DNA of 64,000 bases. It comes from Tetraselmis striata (taxonomy: Eukaryota > Chlorophyta > Chlorodendrophyceae > Chlorodendrales > Chlorodendraceae). Location of the stretch: positions 62,001 through 126,000 of the forward strand of contig VCJN01002089.1 of NCBI GenBank assembly GCA_006384855.1. Direction: 5' to 3'. Below, piece by piece: positions 1 to 11,700 of the stretch; the first letter of the stretch is position 1, and each line of letters opens with the position of its first letter. The translations under genes were made by a program, and so were the position numbers. The notes under the pieces were generated by a model that had not been told where the DNA came from, did not search any database, and saw nothing but the letters and a program-made list of their open reading frames with translations.

Positions 1-22
1 TAATATTATCTTTTTAATCTTT

Positions 23-77
23 CATAGTTGCTGTTAGTTTGTTTCTAGTGTGCATACGTTAAAGCCCTGATGTAAAA
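23..77. repeat. dispersed repeat, inverted copy near 53.4 kb
   Basis: About 55 bp here match, with few differences, the reverse complement of 53403-53458. Shared landmarks are TTCATAGTTGCTGTTAG and AAAGCCCTGATGT. No coding potential is seen. The distal copy lies just outside the decayed tyrosine-recombinase element, so this could be the edge of another dispersed element. The window edge prevents a boundary call. Confidence 0.6.
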
Positions 78-183
78 AATACCCGCCCCGGGCTGTGAAT
101 ATCTGTATTCGAATAACTGTACGAGGTACTCGTCGCGACTGTATTCGCGACTAATACGGGGAATAGATGAAAAATATATATAT

Positions 184-223
184 TTACATGAGCTAGCAGC
201 AGAAGGCGATATCGGAAATCATA
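184..223 (-). mobile_element. 40-bp LINE 3'-tail stub with target-site duplication
   Basis: The sequence TTACATGAGCTAGCAGCAGA and the next 20 bases match the reverse complement of the 3' end of the retroelement at 61514-62030, and the stub at 44562-44627. It is flanked on both sides by ATGAAAAAT, which fits a target-site duplication. This is read as a severely 5'-truncated insertion of the same family in minus orientation. Confidence 0.6.
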
Positions 224-632
224 TAAATGAAAAATCGTCAGAGATCGCAGCAGATGGGCAACTGTGACGTCACTACAGACGGGATAGCCCGGGCATTTTG
301 GGCTTTGTCATCCGCCCTGTAGTGTGACCGAACCCACACGAAAGCACCGCATCATTATGGGCTGCTGGCCGGTGCAACCCGACGGTGCTGCAACCTGCCG
401 TCACTCGGTCGGCGAGTCGAGGCACCGCGCAGAACTCCGCGGCTCCGCCCCTCCCCGCTCACCCAGGCTGCGCTCTCTCTGGCGTTAGCCTCCTTGCGCG
501 ACACACAGTCCGCAGCTGCCGTCGCTAACCCGGTGTGCCAGCTTTCCCGGGTTTCAGGCTACGCGCTGCCCACAGCAGCCACCCGCGCATCGTCCGCGCA
601 GTTGGTCAAAACGGGTTTTGGGGTGAATTATT

Positions 633-2290
633 ATGGCGGAGTCCACGCTGGTCGAGAATGGCGCCGAGGCGGCGCCCGTCGAGGCTGCTGCCGACGCGCC
701 TCCCGCGCCCCCTGCGGAGAAGCTCAAGCGTCTGCCCAAGCCGGACGACACCGAGTACAATGCCAAGTTTGACAAGCTGAACACGGAGATCCAGTCGAAG
801 CGCGCCCGCGTGGCGGAGATCAAGCAGGTGCTGGACGACTTCCACGAGCGGCGCAAGGGCGGCAGCAGCAGCGAGTCCACCGCGTTGCGCAACAAGGTCA
901 ACGACGAGAAGGCACGCTTCACGGGCGTACTGGTGCGCCCCTCACCGATCCCATGTGCCTGGCTGCTGCCGGCGGTATCGCTGTATTTTTCTGGGCGTCT
1001 GCGGCGACTCTCAGACGGGGCCGCGGCCGCGCCGGCCGGTGGCGCGGCAGCAATTCGAAACCTGTACTCCCGCCACGCGCCTGTCCAGCCTGGCCGCGCT
1101 TGGCGCCAAAGGAGGGTCGGCAACCGCCAGCCACCGCCGATTCCGTCACCCATCTCCCCCACCCCGCACCTGCCTGGCCCCCGGCCTGCTATCGCCGCCG
1201 GGCGCGCGGGTGTGGCGGGGAGATCTCGCGGTGCGCGTGCGCCTGTTGGGGCCGCCACTGCCGGTTCGTGCAAAGCGGCGAGATCTCTGCCGCGCGCCGC
1301 CCCTGGTGTTGTCCCTGCCGAATCCCCTGTCAGCGTGTACGATTAATCGTACAAGGCTCAGCGTCCTGCCGGGTACCCTTGCAGTAGGTGCTTCACTCAG
1401 TGACACGGCTCTGCAGGGTGCTTCTCAAAGGATGCTCGCGTGCATCAGCAGCCCCAACTTGACGCAGCGGCTTGTTCATACCGATCAACTGAATTAGAAA
1501 GTCTACCCGTGTAGACCAATTCGAGTATGGGGTCCCTGTTCAAGAGCGGGATCGTTGTGTGCCCCATCGCCAGTCTGTCTTAACAGGACGTGTGTGATAC
1601 ACTGAGTGGTGTACATGCCTGTCACGCGGAGGGGTCTTTGGGCTGCCCCCCTTGTACGCCCGCATGAGCCAATGGCGAGGCCCGGAGCTGAGCATCTCGC
1701 CCTCCCGCTCGCAGGCCAAGAAGAATGAGCTGCGCGACCAGCTGGAGCGCATCAACAAGCACCGCGACGAGCTGCGCAACCAGGCAAAAGCCACAAAGGA
1801 CAAGAATCAGTACATGAAGCAGGAGGACATCGACGAGAAGATGAAGAAGCTGCAGCACAAGCTGGAGCACACCAGCCTGACGCTGAACGAGGAGAAGCAG
1901 GTGCTGCAGCAGCTGAAGGACCTGGAGCGCATGCGCTCCAGCGTGGACCAGTATGCGGACGCGATGGAGAAGGTGAACAACAGCAACGGCATGCGCGAGG
2001 GCGTGATCGAGGAGCTCAAGGGGCTGGACGAGCAGATGAACACGATCAAGGCGGGCATTAAGGAGATGCAGGACAAGCTCGCGGCCCTGCGAGAGAAGGA
2101 GAATGCCGACGCGCCCAACCTAAACGAGCTCAAGGAGGAGCGCAAGGAGTGTTACGAGGTCATCAAGGCCGCCAGTGCCGCCAAGGACAAGCTCTACCGC
2201 GAGCGCAAGGCCGCCATGGACGAGTACTACCAGCGTGAGCGTGACGTCCGGCGCCAGCTCAATGAGGAGCGCAAGGCGCGGTGAGTTAGC

Positions 2291-2363
<73 letters not shown>

Positions 2364-3766
2364 TTTTTGCAGCCCTTTTGCAGCACACTTTCTGGGGGGG
2401 GGGGGGGGGGGGGGAGCATGTAGGCGTCATGCGCACACGGAAGCTGGAGCGGCATTGCGGTGCAGCGTGGAGCATGTCTGACCCCCCTCATGCCCTGCTG
2501 TTTTATCCCTGCAGGGCTGCTGTTCGCCAAAAGGAGTGGGAGGAGCGCCAGAAGGAGCGCAAGGAGCGCGCCGACGCCGAGAAGGGCGAGCCCTTTGAGG
2601 ACGAGGTGGGTCCAGGATGCCTTTGGTTTGCCTTTGGTTTGCCCTTCTGGTTCGCCTCCCTGCCATGAAGCCCCCCCTCCCCCTGTCTGGGGGCTTACAC
2701 TCGCCCGAACATCCCGCTCCCTCGCAAACTCGCCAGGTCATTCTGTGCGACCAGATGACGAGCTACCTGCAGAGCTACCTGCCCAAGGAGGTAGCCACAG
2801 CCTCGGCGGCACCGTCCGCCAGCGCGGTGGAGGCGCCGGAGGCGGGCATGAAGCGCGTGAAGAAGAAGGGCGAGGGCGAGGAGGAGGAGCTGTTTGCACT
2901 CAAGGGCAAGGGCGGCAAGAAGGGAAAGAAGGGCGGCAAGAAGGACGACAAGCCGGCGGTTGTCAAGATCCAGCACTCGATCGACACCATTGCCGCATTT
3001 GGCAAGCTCAAGGTGGCCGTGCCGCTGACCACGGCGGAGGTGCCGGCCACCATCGAGGCCCTCAAGGTGCGTTGCGCACCAACACTCCCCAAACGAACCT
3101 GACTGCTGGAAGTGCAGCCTTATATACTGCCCCACCCGCTCCTGCTGATGCCAGCCACCCACATGTCGGACCAGCCCAGAATACCCAGACATACCATCTG
3201 CCATACCCACATACAATGTTTAATTGGGTTCGCGGATCGCGAAAATAGGCGATACTGTTGCATCATGGAGGCAGGGGTTCCGTGCTAGCACATTTGCGGC
3301 GCATTCTGATGTGTTTTGAGATGAATGCGATTTTTCCGTCTCCGCGAGGGGTTCAAAAACAATGATGCAAAGCGAACCCGGCACGCGGTTGCAGTAGGTG
3401 TCACTGCCGTGAAGCATATTCCAGGCACGGAAGCCACCACAACGCATGCACGAAGTCGCGGATGCAGTCATACCACCCCCACCCAAACCCCCTTGGCTGT
3501 TCCTGACCGCCGAGCGTGGCCGTCTTCCGGTACTGCAGACCTCCAAGGCGGACTTTTTGGTGAAGCGTGTGACGGAGAAGGAGCGCCGCGCCGCCGCGGA
3601 GGAGGCCAGCGCCCGCGGGGAGACTCCTGAGGACGCGGCGGCCAGCGAGGAGGAGGAAGAGGAGGAGGAGGAGGCGGCCCCCGGCGACGGCGTCAAGGTC
3701 AGCTTGAGCGTGGCAGAAGAGGTTGTGACGGTGGCCATCGAGGTGCCGGCGGAGGCGGAGGCCTAA
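633..3766 (+). CDS. BFR1-like coiled-coil protein (5 exons)
   Basis: Predicted join(633..932,1715..2280,2515..2605,2737..3066,3539..3766), 504 aa. All junctions are GT-AG and keep phase. The N-terminus is acidic and Ala/Pro-rich (MAESTLVENGAEAAPVEAAA), followed by long charged heptad-rich helices (for example KNELRDQLERINKHRDELRN), a KKGKKGGKKDDK basic patch, and a Glu-rich tail. This is the architecture of the nuclear segregation/BFR1 family, whose yeast member binds polysomes and mRNP at the ER; length is close to the yeast protein. The first exon could instead end at 926, also in phase. A role in mRNP/ribosome association is inferred from the family, not shown here. Intron 2 holds a C-run, a (CA)n repeat and a G-run. 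The gene converges on the FKBP gene. Confidence 0.72.
933..1714 (+). other. intron 1 of the BFR1-like gene, with a 16-nt palindrome
   Basis: This is the longest intron of the gene. It contains the perfect palindrome GTACGATTAATCGTAC at about 1338-1353. That sequence resembles the ACGAT...ATCGT cores repeated in the giant inverted repeat at 19-33 kb, but it stands alone here. Confidence 0.4.
2291..2415. repeat. C-run, A-run, (CA)n and G-run cluster in intron 2
   Basis: Low-complexity cluster: poly-C from about 2291, A-run at about 2312-2321, (CA)n at about 2322-2361, and poly-G at about 2394-2415, all inside one intron. It is a typical site of length variation and of assembly error. Confidence 0.85.
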
Positions 3767-4381
3767 CTGCAACCAGCGCCTGTGGAGTTCCGCGCGCAAG
3801 CTTCTCCAAGCGAACTCCCTGCTTCCACCCCACTGGCCGAGCGATCCCCCCCCCCCCCCCCCCCATCCCAGGCAGGGCCTAGGCGGGGGCTCCCCCATAA
3901 AGTATAGCCTACTCATACCAGAATCAAAAGAGCGGAGACCGTGTCAATCGTGCAGTTGCTACGCCATGGGGCTGCCTCGCGGGCACGGCCGAAGCACGGG
4001 CGCGATCAGCGGGCGATGGACGCAGTGGCCAGCAACGGTGTGGAGTGCGCGCAGCATGGCCGCGGGAGAACACGCCACATCTGAGCTTGGAAGCCTGCCT
4101 GACAGGAAAATAGAGGCATGGCACAAAGGAGTGCTTTTATTTGTGTATATACGTGGGGTTTGGTTGGGGGGGGGGGGGGGGGGGGGGGTTGAGCTGTCAC
4201 ATGTGGAGAGCACAATCGGGCGGCGGTGGCTCTCCCGCAGGGGCTGGGCGAGAATCGCGACCCAGCGGCGCATCATTGGTCACGAGAGCGGGAGCTGGTT
4301 ACATGTGCTCTCCTGCATGCGCATCGCAGGCATTGCCCGTTCAGAAGATATACTGTCCTCTAGCCTGCCTGTGCGGGCTGC
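3767..4381. other. convergent intergenic region, two 3' ends
   Basis: Non-coding space between the convergent BFR1-like and FKBP genes. It holds a poly-C tract (about 3847-3864), a poly-G tract (about 4167-4188), and the FKBP TGTAA signal on the minus strand. Open frames here are low-complexity shadows. Confidence 0.6.
4299..4303 (-). terminator. TGTAA polyadenylation-type signal of the FKBP gene
   Basis: TGTAA on the minus strand lies about 80 nt after the FKBP stop codon. TGTAA is the usual chlorophyte poly(A) signal. The assignment rests on position only. Confidence 0.45.
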
Positions 4382-5876
4382 TTAGTTAATGCTGACGAGC
4401 TCGGTCTCGAACACGAGCGTGGCACCGCCTGCAGTGCAGAATTAGCCGGTCAGAAAGGCGCGGCGGGTGACATTGGGTGCCCAGGCCGAGAAACATGTGG
4501 ATGAGGTGGTGGACGGGGGGGGGGGGGGGGGGTGGGAGGGGGGGCACCAGGGATGCCAGCCTGGGGCACGCCACGGCTGCCGTAGGCAAGATCGGAGGGG
4601 ATGGTGAGCTTGCGCTTCTCCCCAACGCTGCGCAGCACAGAGCGGCACAAGTGGGCAGCCTGTCAGGAGTAGTCTGACCTTACTGGCAACGGGCAGCAGT
4701 GGGCAGACATGCAGCCAAGCGTTCAAAGTGTATGCCGCTGCAAATGCGGAGTGTTTTATATATTTGAGGGCCTACCACATGCCCTCGATGCCCTGGTCCC
4801 AGCCCTTGATGACCTGGCCCTTGCCAAGCGTGAACTCGATGGGCTGGCCGCGCTTGGCGCTCTCGTCAAAGACCTTGCCGTCGGTCAGCATGCCCTTGTA
4901 GTGGACGGCCACCTTGTCGCCGGCCTTGGCCGTGGTGCTGCACTCCACTGCGGTCTGATGGTGGCACCCCCAACGAGTAAGATGAGTCCTTCCAGGAGAA
5001 GAGATGGAATGGCCAGATATGTGGATGGTAGGCGGCTGCCCAAAATGTGCGGCAGCTTGCCCCCCCCCCCCCCCCCCCCCCGGGGCTCCGATGGCGACAA
5101 AATGATACCTAGGCCAGGACGAATGAAAATCAAGAGCCAGGGGCGGCTGCTGGTCTTCTATGTGAAAAGGTTTCCGCTCCTGGACGCGCCCAGGATGGCT
5201 GGTATATGTGCCCACCGCTGCCAGCGTTATTTGTTCGCGGAGACGATGCTAGGAGTTGGGGGCAACGTCGCGGCGAGTGGCAACTATCGGGCTGGGCCGA
5301 GTCGAGTCGGCGCAAGGGGCAGCGCATGGTGAGGTTGTGGCGCGTGGCGGGGCGAACTCGTAGCAGTGAGTCAGGTTATTGTTATTATCACGGTTATTGC
5401 AGCCGCGGGCGTGCAACGCGGTGCGCGCGCGACCCCGTGCGCTATGTGGCTCCCTTTTCTTCCCGCCAGTACTACTGCGGCATCTTTCTTTGGTGTGGTG
5501 TGTGTGTGAGGTAGGCGGGGGGGGGGGGGGGGATGTCGGTTGGCCGAGTGGGGGCAGGCTCGGCGTCGCCAGCGGGGCGAGGGGGGGGGGGGGGGGGTGA
5601 GGCAGCAAGATGCGCAAGGGTCACGATAGCCGGATCTCTGCTGGGGGCGAAACATGGCTTTGTTGAAACGGTCGACTAAGGTAGCTTGCAGCATGGGGAG
5701 CCGGCGTCCTATGACTGGCTGCCAAGGCGGGAGGGGCTCGTCATCAAGCAAAATAATTCCGTCGCGGCGTGCACGCGGCTCACCGTTACTTCGATGTCCA
5801 CCTTGCCGGAGGCCAGAGCGAGCAGCGCCAGACAGGCGCCTGCGACCAGAAGGACGGAAGCAGAGCGGATAGCCAT
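4382..5876 (-). CDS. FKBP-type prolyl cis-trans isomerase, FKBP2/FKBP15-like, secretory
   Basis: Predicted complement(join(4382..4428,4548..4627,4776..4954,5784..5876)), 132 aa, all introns GT-AG and in phase. Residues 1-24 form a signal peptide with a hydrophobic core ([17 protein letters not shown]). The single FK506-binding domain follows, with clear family signatures: [57 protein letters not shown] and [17 protein letters not shown] at the C-terminus. Such proteins catalyse peptidyl-prolyl isomerisation, here presumably in the ER lumen. No KDEL/HDEL retention motif ends the protein. The first intron is about 830 nt; a small extra exon (plant homologues carry a short segment between the leader and the FKBP core) could be hidden in it. 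The last intron begins GTGCCC followed by a poly-C tract. Confidence 0.86.
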
Positions 5877-6386
5877 GTTGGCAGAAGCTGCTGGCAGTAG
5901 GTTTCGGTCGCGAAGGTACGGTACCAGCAGTAAGGAGTGTGTATCGTGACAAAACTTGGGTGGTAGAAGTGGGATCTCCCGTCGTCGTCCATGAACTAAA
6001 TAGTCGCTACCCTAATATGTGCAGGTAGCGACGTCGTCTGGTGTCATCGCGACCGACTGCTTCAGGCTCATCTGCAGTACTGGTGTGAATTACAATACAG
6101 GGCCAGGAACAAATCCTCCGCTAAAAGCAGCACTAAAAGATCAACACAGCAAGCCGCCCAAACGCGACCCGCATCCAGCACGAGGCGCGCACGGTTCAGA
6201 GTCCGGACTACCCGTACGCGTGCACGTGTGTGCAAGGGTGATCCACGGACGTACTGTGCAACTTCGGCAACGGGATGGCGGACGAATCTGCGCCGTCTGA
6301 TGAGGCAGCGAGCACGCTCTCGAGCCGCGCCACCAAGCTCAGGACACCGAGGAAACCTCTTGCGAGTAAGGCCTCCTTGTTGAGCC

Positions 6387-6421
<35 letters not shown>

Positions 6422-8639
6422 CGATTGCCCCGAGATGAGAGGGCACCCCGACCCGCGGCCAAGCATGCGACACCGCGCACAGAGCGGCGCACCTTCGCCT
6501 TGCTCACCTCGCCCACTGTGCCCCCGAAGACCACGCCCGTGTATACTACGACATATCCAGGATGTCTCGAAGAGGGCCCGTTTGTCCTGGCTCCATGTTG
6601 TGCCACGCCGCATCCCGCACTGCCAACCCCCGTTGTATGTCGCCCAGCAGGGAGCGCTCAAACCGCTCCCCAGCCGTGGCCCGGGGCGCCGCAGTGTACT
6701 TGAGTGACGCCGTACCGCATATATAGGCTTGAACTCCAGCAATGTGGACTTCAAGCTCCGAGGATCATAGCTTCCGGTCACGGCGTTATTGAACGCCCGG
6801 AGGGACAGCTCTGCGTCCGGCACCATGTCCTTGAGTTCATGCATGTGTATACGGTGTCGCCGAGAGGCACTGGCTCCTAGTCTACTGGAACAAGAATCCA
6901 CCTCCCGGCGTACAGTGATACCCCGGTCGTCGTGAACACAGTGATTGCGGAAGGCGTATGGGATAGCGTCATGATGTACACGCTAGTGAGCGTCTCCAGG
7001 TGTCGGGAGGTTCATGAGCGCATCGCCATAGAGGTCGACGGTGGCGGTAGGAGCGGCCGCGGCTCTATCGAGGAGGGCCGGAGGCGACCCGCCGACTCGG
7101 TTGAGGACGCGACCTACGAGCATTTACACCTGCCCACAAAAGTCTTGCCCCCCCAAAGGCATACGACACGCGGGAATTCAATGTTGTGATGGTATATGGC
7201 AATATTACTATATGCCATTCGACCAACCGCAAGTATGCTCAATCGTAGCTGGGTGTATCGTCGCTAACCGGGAAATATCGCTTACTTTGGCGCAGAGAAG
7301 TCGCAGACAAAGTGGCAGATAAAACCGCCCCAATTTCTGCACTGTAAGCGGTTTCGCAGCATATAAATAACGTTTTTTGCCAAGTATAGGTACATTTGTC
7401 TTCGGAAATCGTCAACATAGTGGTGTCATGCGACCACTCCCTGCTTTTTATTTAGTAAAAACGAGTCTCTGCGCGAGAGGGTAGACTGATCCGAGCTCTG
7501 TTAATGTCAGGAATATTGTGCTGCAATCGCAGTTTTGGGAGGCGTGCCAAGGGGCATATCTTTGCGAAACGGCGTCAGATTGAGGCATACGAGGTCGCGT
7601 TGGAGAAGCCAGTGCAAAAGCTGCCCGGATTTTTGCGCTCAGATTTGCGATTCGCTGATGACGTTTAATTCAGGGGTCTACGGGCCCAAAAACGTGTTTT
7701 CAGACATAGGGGCATAGTGTTAGGCCACGTCACGGGCACATAGATGCAACCCATTGTGCCTCAGACTCGAGTCCATGAATGCTCTAGTCCATAAATACTC
7801 GAGTCCATATAAATGCTCTAGTCCATAAATACTCGAGTCCATAAATACATGGACCAACAACTTTGCATTATGGCGTTTCCTCATGTTTCTACACAACTTT
7901 TTGTTGGTGATGCATGAAAGCTTCTACGACTTGGCAATACTAAATGTTTTGGCACAATGTCTATCTTTCATGCACACCCCCCGCGCTGCGTCATGGCAGT
8001 GGTGCATCAAAAGGGTATTGATATGGGCTACTCGCATGGTGAAGCTTGGGCCATATAGCGCGTCGCGTGCTACCAACGGATCGCATTTCCATATTCCATT
8101 TCGAACCCTGCAAAAAAGTAAGGATAGTGGCGTATGCAAGGGTGTGATGCCACACCATCCTCCATCTGGCACAATGTATTCATCATCTATTATCATACTT
8201 TCCGTGCGCGAAAGCTTGGGAGCATGCGCAGCCCCAAAAAGCTGAAACGCATGCAATCGTATTGTGCCATTTTTTGGTCAAAACAACATTTACTCACTGT
8301 GAGCATAAAAAGCGCATCGCGTAAAACGATGCTTTAGCGCGACATTTTGGAGGCTGCGCTGCAACCAAGGCCATTCAAGTTAAGCTTTAGTGTAGTTAGT
8401 GGAGTGTGTGTGGTTTTTACTGCATGCTGGCATGCAACGATGCGCTCGCATGCGGATTCCTCCGGGGGAAACCTTTGTGGGGGGGTGTATATACAGAGGT
8501 CGGAGCTATCCTTAGTACCTGGTAGTACTTTGCCTACGCCCGACCCTACTACCCGCCCGTGTCGTATCAAAACCCATCACAAAAGCAAAGCGCGCGACCC
8601 CAACAAAACGCACTTTGCGCTCACGCCGACCGAATGATA
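5877..8639. other. gene-poor stretch upstream of the FKBP gene
   Basis: No gene is called with confidence. At 6208-6606 coding-like text is seen on both strands: a plus frame begins MADESAPSDEAASTLSSRAT at 6275, and a minus frame reads through the same bases. The two are mutually exclusive and neither joins to recognisable exons. A 29-nt G-run lies at about 6390-6418. 6700-7190 contains decayed minus-strand text (GGKTFVGRC) that recurs on the plus strand near 14765-14800, so it is probably an old repeat. 7190-8630 is AT-rich with no supported feature except the small tandem repeat listed separately. Confidence 0.4.
7758..7855. repeat. short tandem repeat, unit about 32 bp
   Basis: Three degenerate copies of a unit built from CTCGAGTCCATAAAT and GCTCTAGTCCATAAATA. 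No open frame is preserved. Confidence 0.75.
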
Positions 8640-9079
8640 CAGTGACACTACTCTATGTAATGACCCGGGGGCGGGAAAAATACCTCGATAATGAACCCCC
8701 CTACAATGAACCCGCCCATGTAGTGAACAGAGGGGGTGGGCTCCGAATGTTCATTAGGCCATTCCGACAAAACGACCTGGTTTAGGTCACACGCCCCTCC
8801 ATTTTGAGCCCCCCCCCCTCCGTTTTGTTTGAAATAAGGATTCTCTAGTGCTTCATGTACAAGGGTACATGATGTAATTCATTTTGACATGTGGCATGCA
8901 CTTGCAAAAACAACGCGATGCACCATGCCTCTACCCCACCCCAACTGCCTGTGGTAAGCCACTAACATGCGGAAAGGGTGGGAAAAAAGTGAGAGGACAA
9001 GCGTTGAGTAGCGCCCCGGCGACCCGACAGAGGGAACCTGGCGGTGCTGCGGGCTTGGTGCGGCTGCTGGTTTTGCATA

Positions 9080-10460
9080 CTAGCCCCCGAGTCGTCCCGG
9101 CAACGCATGCGCGGTCGTGCGGTGCGCTGCGGTGGCGGTTCCATTATTCCATGTATTGAATTCTTGACTTCGCAGCAAATTCAGCGTGCAACACACATCG
9201 CCGCTTGCTGCCGCCGAGTTGTTGCCCCGCCAACCCTTCGCACGTGGCGACAGCATACCCACTGGGTGATTTCCCGGCGATGCAGCGGCCGTGCGGTGCT
9301 CTGCGGCGACGGTTTCAGCACTGGTTTCGGAGCATTTCGGAGCATGGAGGTGCGTTAGTTGTGCCCGGCGAGCATTCCGTGTGCGGGGGCCGGCCCTAGC
9401 CCCCCCCCCCCCCCCCCCCCCCCCCCCGCAGCTGTTTGTGTGTGCTGATATGTAGTTATATATATATATATATAGTCTAGCGATCCCCATAGCAAGAACA
9501 GATTCTGCGCATTTTTTTGAGTTGGTGGTATACATGCACTCCCATATTGTGATGTAAATACTGCGGTGTGCGTTATGGAGTGGCAGCAAATATACACTCG
9601 GATAGCAATCGCCACGTTTCGAGCTGCAATAAATCATACCATGTGCTGGCGATATGCAGTCCACTATGCCACCATGATTTGAACGAGCTGGAAAAGCCAC
9701 CATATTGGGCAGCGTCCGGGCGTTGCGGCGACGGTATCAGCACTGATTTTGGAGCATTATTTGGAGCTGCGTTGTTCCCGGTGAGCATTCCGTGTGTGGG
9801 GGCCCTAGCTCCCCCCCCCCCCCCCCCCCAAACTGTTTGTGTGTGCTGATGATATGTAGTCGTATATATAGTCTAGCGATCCCCATAGCAAGAACAGATT
9901 CTGCTGCGTACTTTAGGGTAGTTGGTGGTATACATGCACTGTCATATTGAATATGCGGTAGATACTGCGGTGTACGTTACGGAGCGGCAGCAAATATATA
10001 CTCGGATAGCAATCGCCACGTTTCGAGCTGCAAGTCATACCATGTGCTGGCGATATGCAGTCCACTATGCCACCATAATTTGAGCTGGAATAGCCACCAT
10101 GTTGGGCAGCATCCAGGCGTTGCGGCAACGGTTTCAGCACTGGTTTCAGACCATTATTTGGAGCTGCGTTGTTCCCGGCGAGCATTCCGCGTGTGCGGGC
10201 CCTAGCTCCCCCCCCCCCCCCCCCAACTGTTTGACTTTGCGTGTGCTGATATATAGTCATATATATAGTCTAGCGATCCCCAGCGCGAGAAGATATTCTG
10301 CTGCGCACTTTAGGGTTGATGGCATACATGCATTGCCACATTGTGTGGTAAACACTGCGGTGTACGCTACGGAGCAGCAGCAAATTCTTACTCGGATAGC
10401 AATCGCCACGTTTTGAGCTGCAAATCATATCATGTGCTGGATATATATATTTAAAGCCTA
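9080..10460. repeat. tandem array, unit about 396-420 bp, each with poly-C
   Basis: Three good and one degenerate copy. The landmark TCTAGCGATCCCC occurs near 9476, 9874 and 10270. The landmark GCGGCGACGGTTTCAGCACTGG or a close variant occurs near 9302, 9724 and 10120. Each unit contains a C-run of 16-27 nt followed by a CTGTTTG...GTGCTGATAT segment. The first copy is the most diverged. It forms the body of the TA-flanked element. Confidence 0.8.
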
Positions 10461-10532
10461 TCGAACGCCCTGACAAGGTTTCCACTGCGAGGTTGATCTC
10501 GCTTTTTGATGAGAACCTTGAAGATGAACGTT

Positions 10533-10913
10533 TCAGTTGGGAGGGGTATGTATGCAATACTCGACCGGGTGTAGCAGCACATCTGTGCGCTCCATCATGC
10601 CAGTCCCCAGCCGTTGTTTCTTCGATCGGCTATCGCCAGTCGAGACGTGCACCGAGTCCCGCTGCAACAACACCTTGAGCGAAATCTCCTCTATGTTGCT
10701 GGCGTCCTCCAACGTGAGCAGCAGAGTTCCCCCGTCCGGGGAAGCGGCGACTGCAGCCTTCAGCAGTTGCATGCAGTCGTTGTTCTCCACCCATTCTTGG
10801 CTCTTGAGGAGCAGCGTGTAGGTGTCGCCAAGGACTTTATCGTTCCACTGAACGGAAACGCGGAGCCTGTGCGTAGGAACATGTCGTGACGACGACGCCA
10901 TGGTGGTGCGCAA
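10533..10913 (-). CDS. hypothetical protein inside the Tc1-like element
   Basis: Open frame of 126 codons beginning MRTTMASSSRHVPTHRLRVS; a better initiator may be the internal Met at MASSS. Composition is protein-like and GC-rich compared with its repeat surroundings, with the segment KSQEWVENNDCMQLLKAAVA and a Leu-rich stretch near GGTLLLTLEDASNIEEISLK. No family is recognised and no transposase motif is seen. It may be a first exon, or a host exon captured by the surrounding element. Confidence 0.35.
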   Translation of the reverse strand: MRTTMASSSRHVPTHRLRVSVQWNDKVLGDTYTLLLKSQEWVENNDCMQLLKAAVAASPDGGTLLLTLEDASNIEEISLKVLLQRDSVHVSTGDSRSKKQRLGTGMMERTDVLLHPVEYCIHTPPN

Positions 10914-11486
10914 GCGCTAGTATGTGAGACGAGTTGGCGGGTGCTGGAAGTGTGATGAGGAGCGGTCGTCAGTCAATAGGAGGTAGCTGGAAGGTAGCTA
11001 GGTTTGTAGGCGGGCGAGCACAGTGGCAGCAGCGGCGGCGGCGGCGCAGGAAAAGAACAAACGGGAGGTGCACAAGGGGGCGCTGGAAGGCTGTAAACTG
11101 CTTAAGTACTAATTACAAAACTTTCGCGATTTACAAAACACCACGCTCCGTTTCCAGGGATAATACTGACCTAAACCTGGTCATTTTGTCGGAATGGCCT
11201 TATAGAGGCAGTGTCACTGTACTGCGCGGGTGGCGCGCCGCGGGATCACCGTTGACAGTTTTGAATAGGTATGGTAGACTTACTGCTTTCTTTTCTTTTC
11301 TTTTTCAACAGTGCCGTTTCAACATACAATCGAGTCTGGTTCTGCCAAAAAGAGTGCGGAGGCTGTTTTACAGGGAAAAGCGCCATTGCATGGCTTGGAA
11401 GGTTCAGCAAAAGCGGAGGAAATGTCGGAGGAGGAGCCCGCAGGGCGGAGGCCGAAAACGGGAGGGCGCTGCCCAAGGCGGCGAGC

Positions 11487-11700
11487 TGGAAGATGGCAGA
11501 CGAGCTGCTGGTGGCTGTCCTAAGTAGCTCCCCGGCCGGGAGCGCAAGGCTTGCGGGCGATGGGGCAGCCCGTACTAAAACCCGATGATACAAGTTACCT
11601 AATATATAACCGGTTAAAACCACTAACATATCGTACGGGTTGCACAAGGACAGTTAGATTCGTTAGGAAACCCCATAAAAACGTTTAGATCATTTCAACA
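11487..11700. repeat. direct repeat, copy 1 (partner at 13607)
   Basis: About 200 bp shared in the same orientation with 13607-13815. Landmarks are GAGCTGGAAGATG, GGTGGCTGTCCTAAGTAGCT, CTAAAACCCGATG and GGAAACCCCATAAA. The two copies bracket about 2 kb. A shorter tandem similarity (TTTCAACAT, CAAT, GAGTCTGGTT) links 11311 and 11692. Confidence 0.7.

Larger units (their letters stand above)
8640..11219. mobile_element. Tc1/mariner-like non-autonomous DNA element, TA-flanked
   Basis: The left end begins CAGTGACACT at 8640; the right end, read on the minus strand from 11219, begins with the same ten bases. Both ends are flanked directly by the dinucleotide TA, the target duplication of Tc1/mariner elements. 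A longer inner inverted match follows: about 33 bases starting GGCCATTCCGACAAAA at 8757 and at about 11200 on the minus strand, with two differences. About 90 bp of extra sequence separates outer and inner matches on the left. The interior holds about four tandem 400-bp units and one 126-codon minus-strand frame, but no recognisable DDE transposase. Confidence 0.6.

Noticed and set aside
6275-6703. plus-strand gene starting MADESAPSDEAAS
   Set aside because: The opposite strand is equally open, the frame runs into a 29-nt G-run and no downstream exon or family supports it; left as ambiguous.
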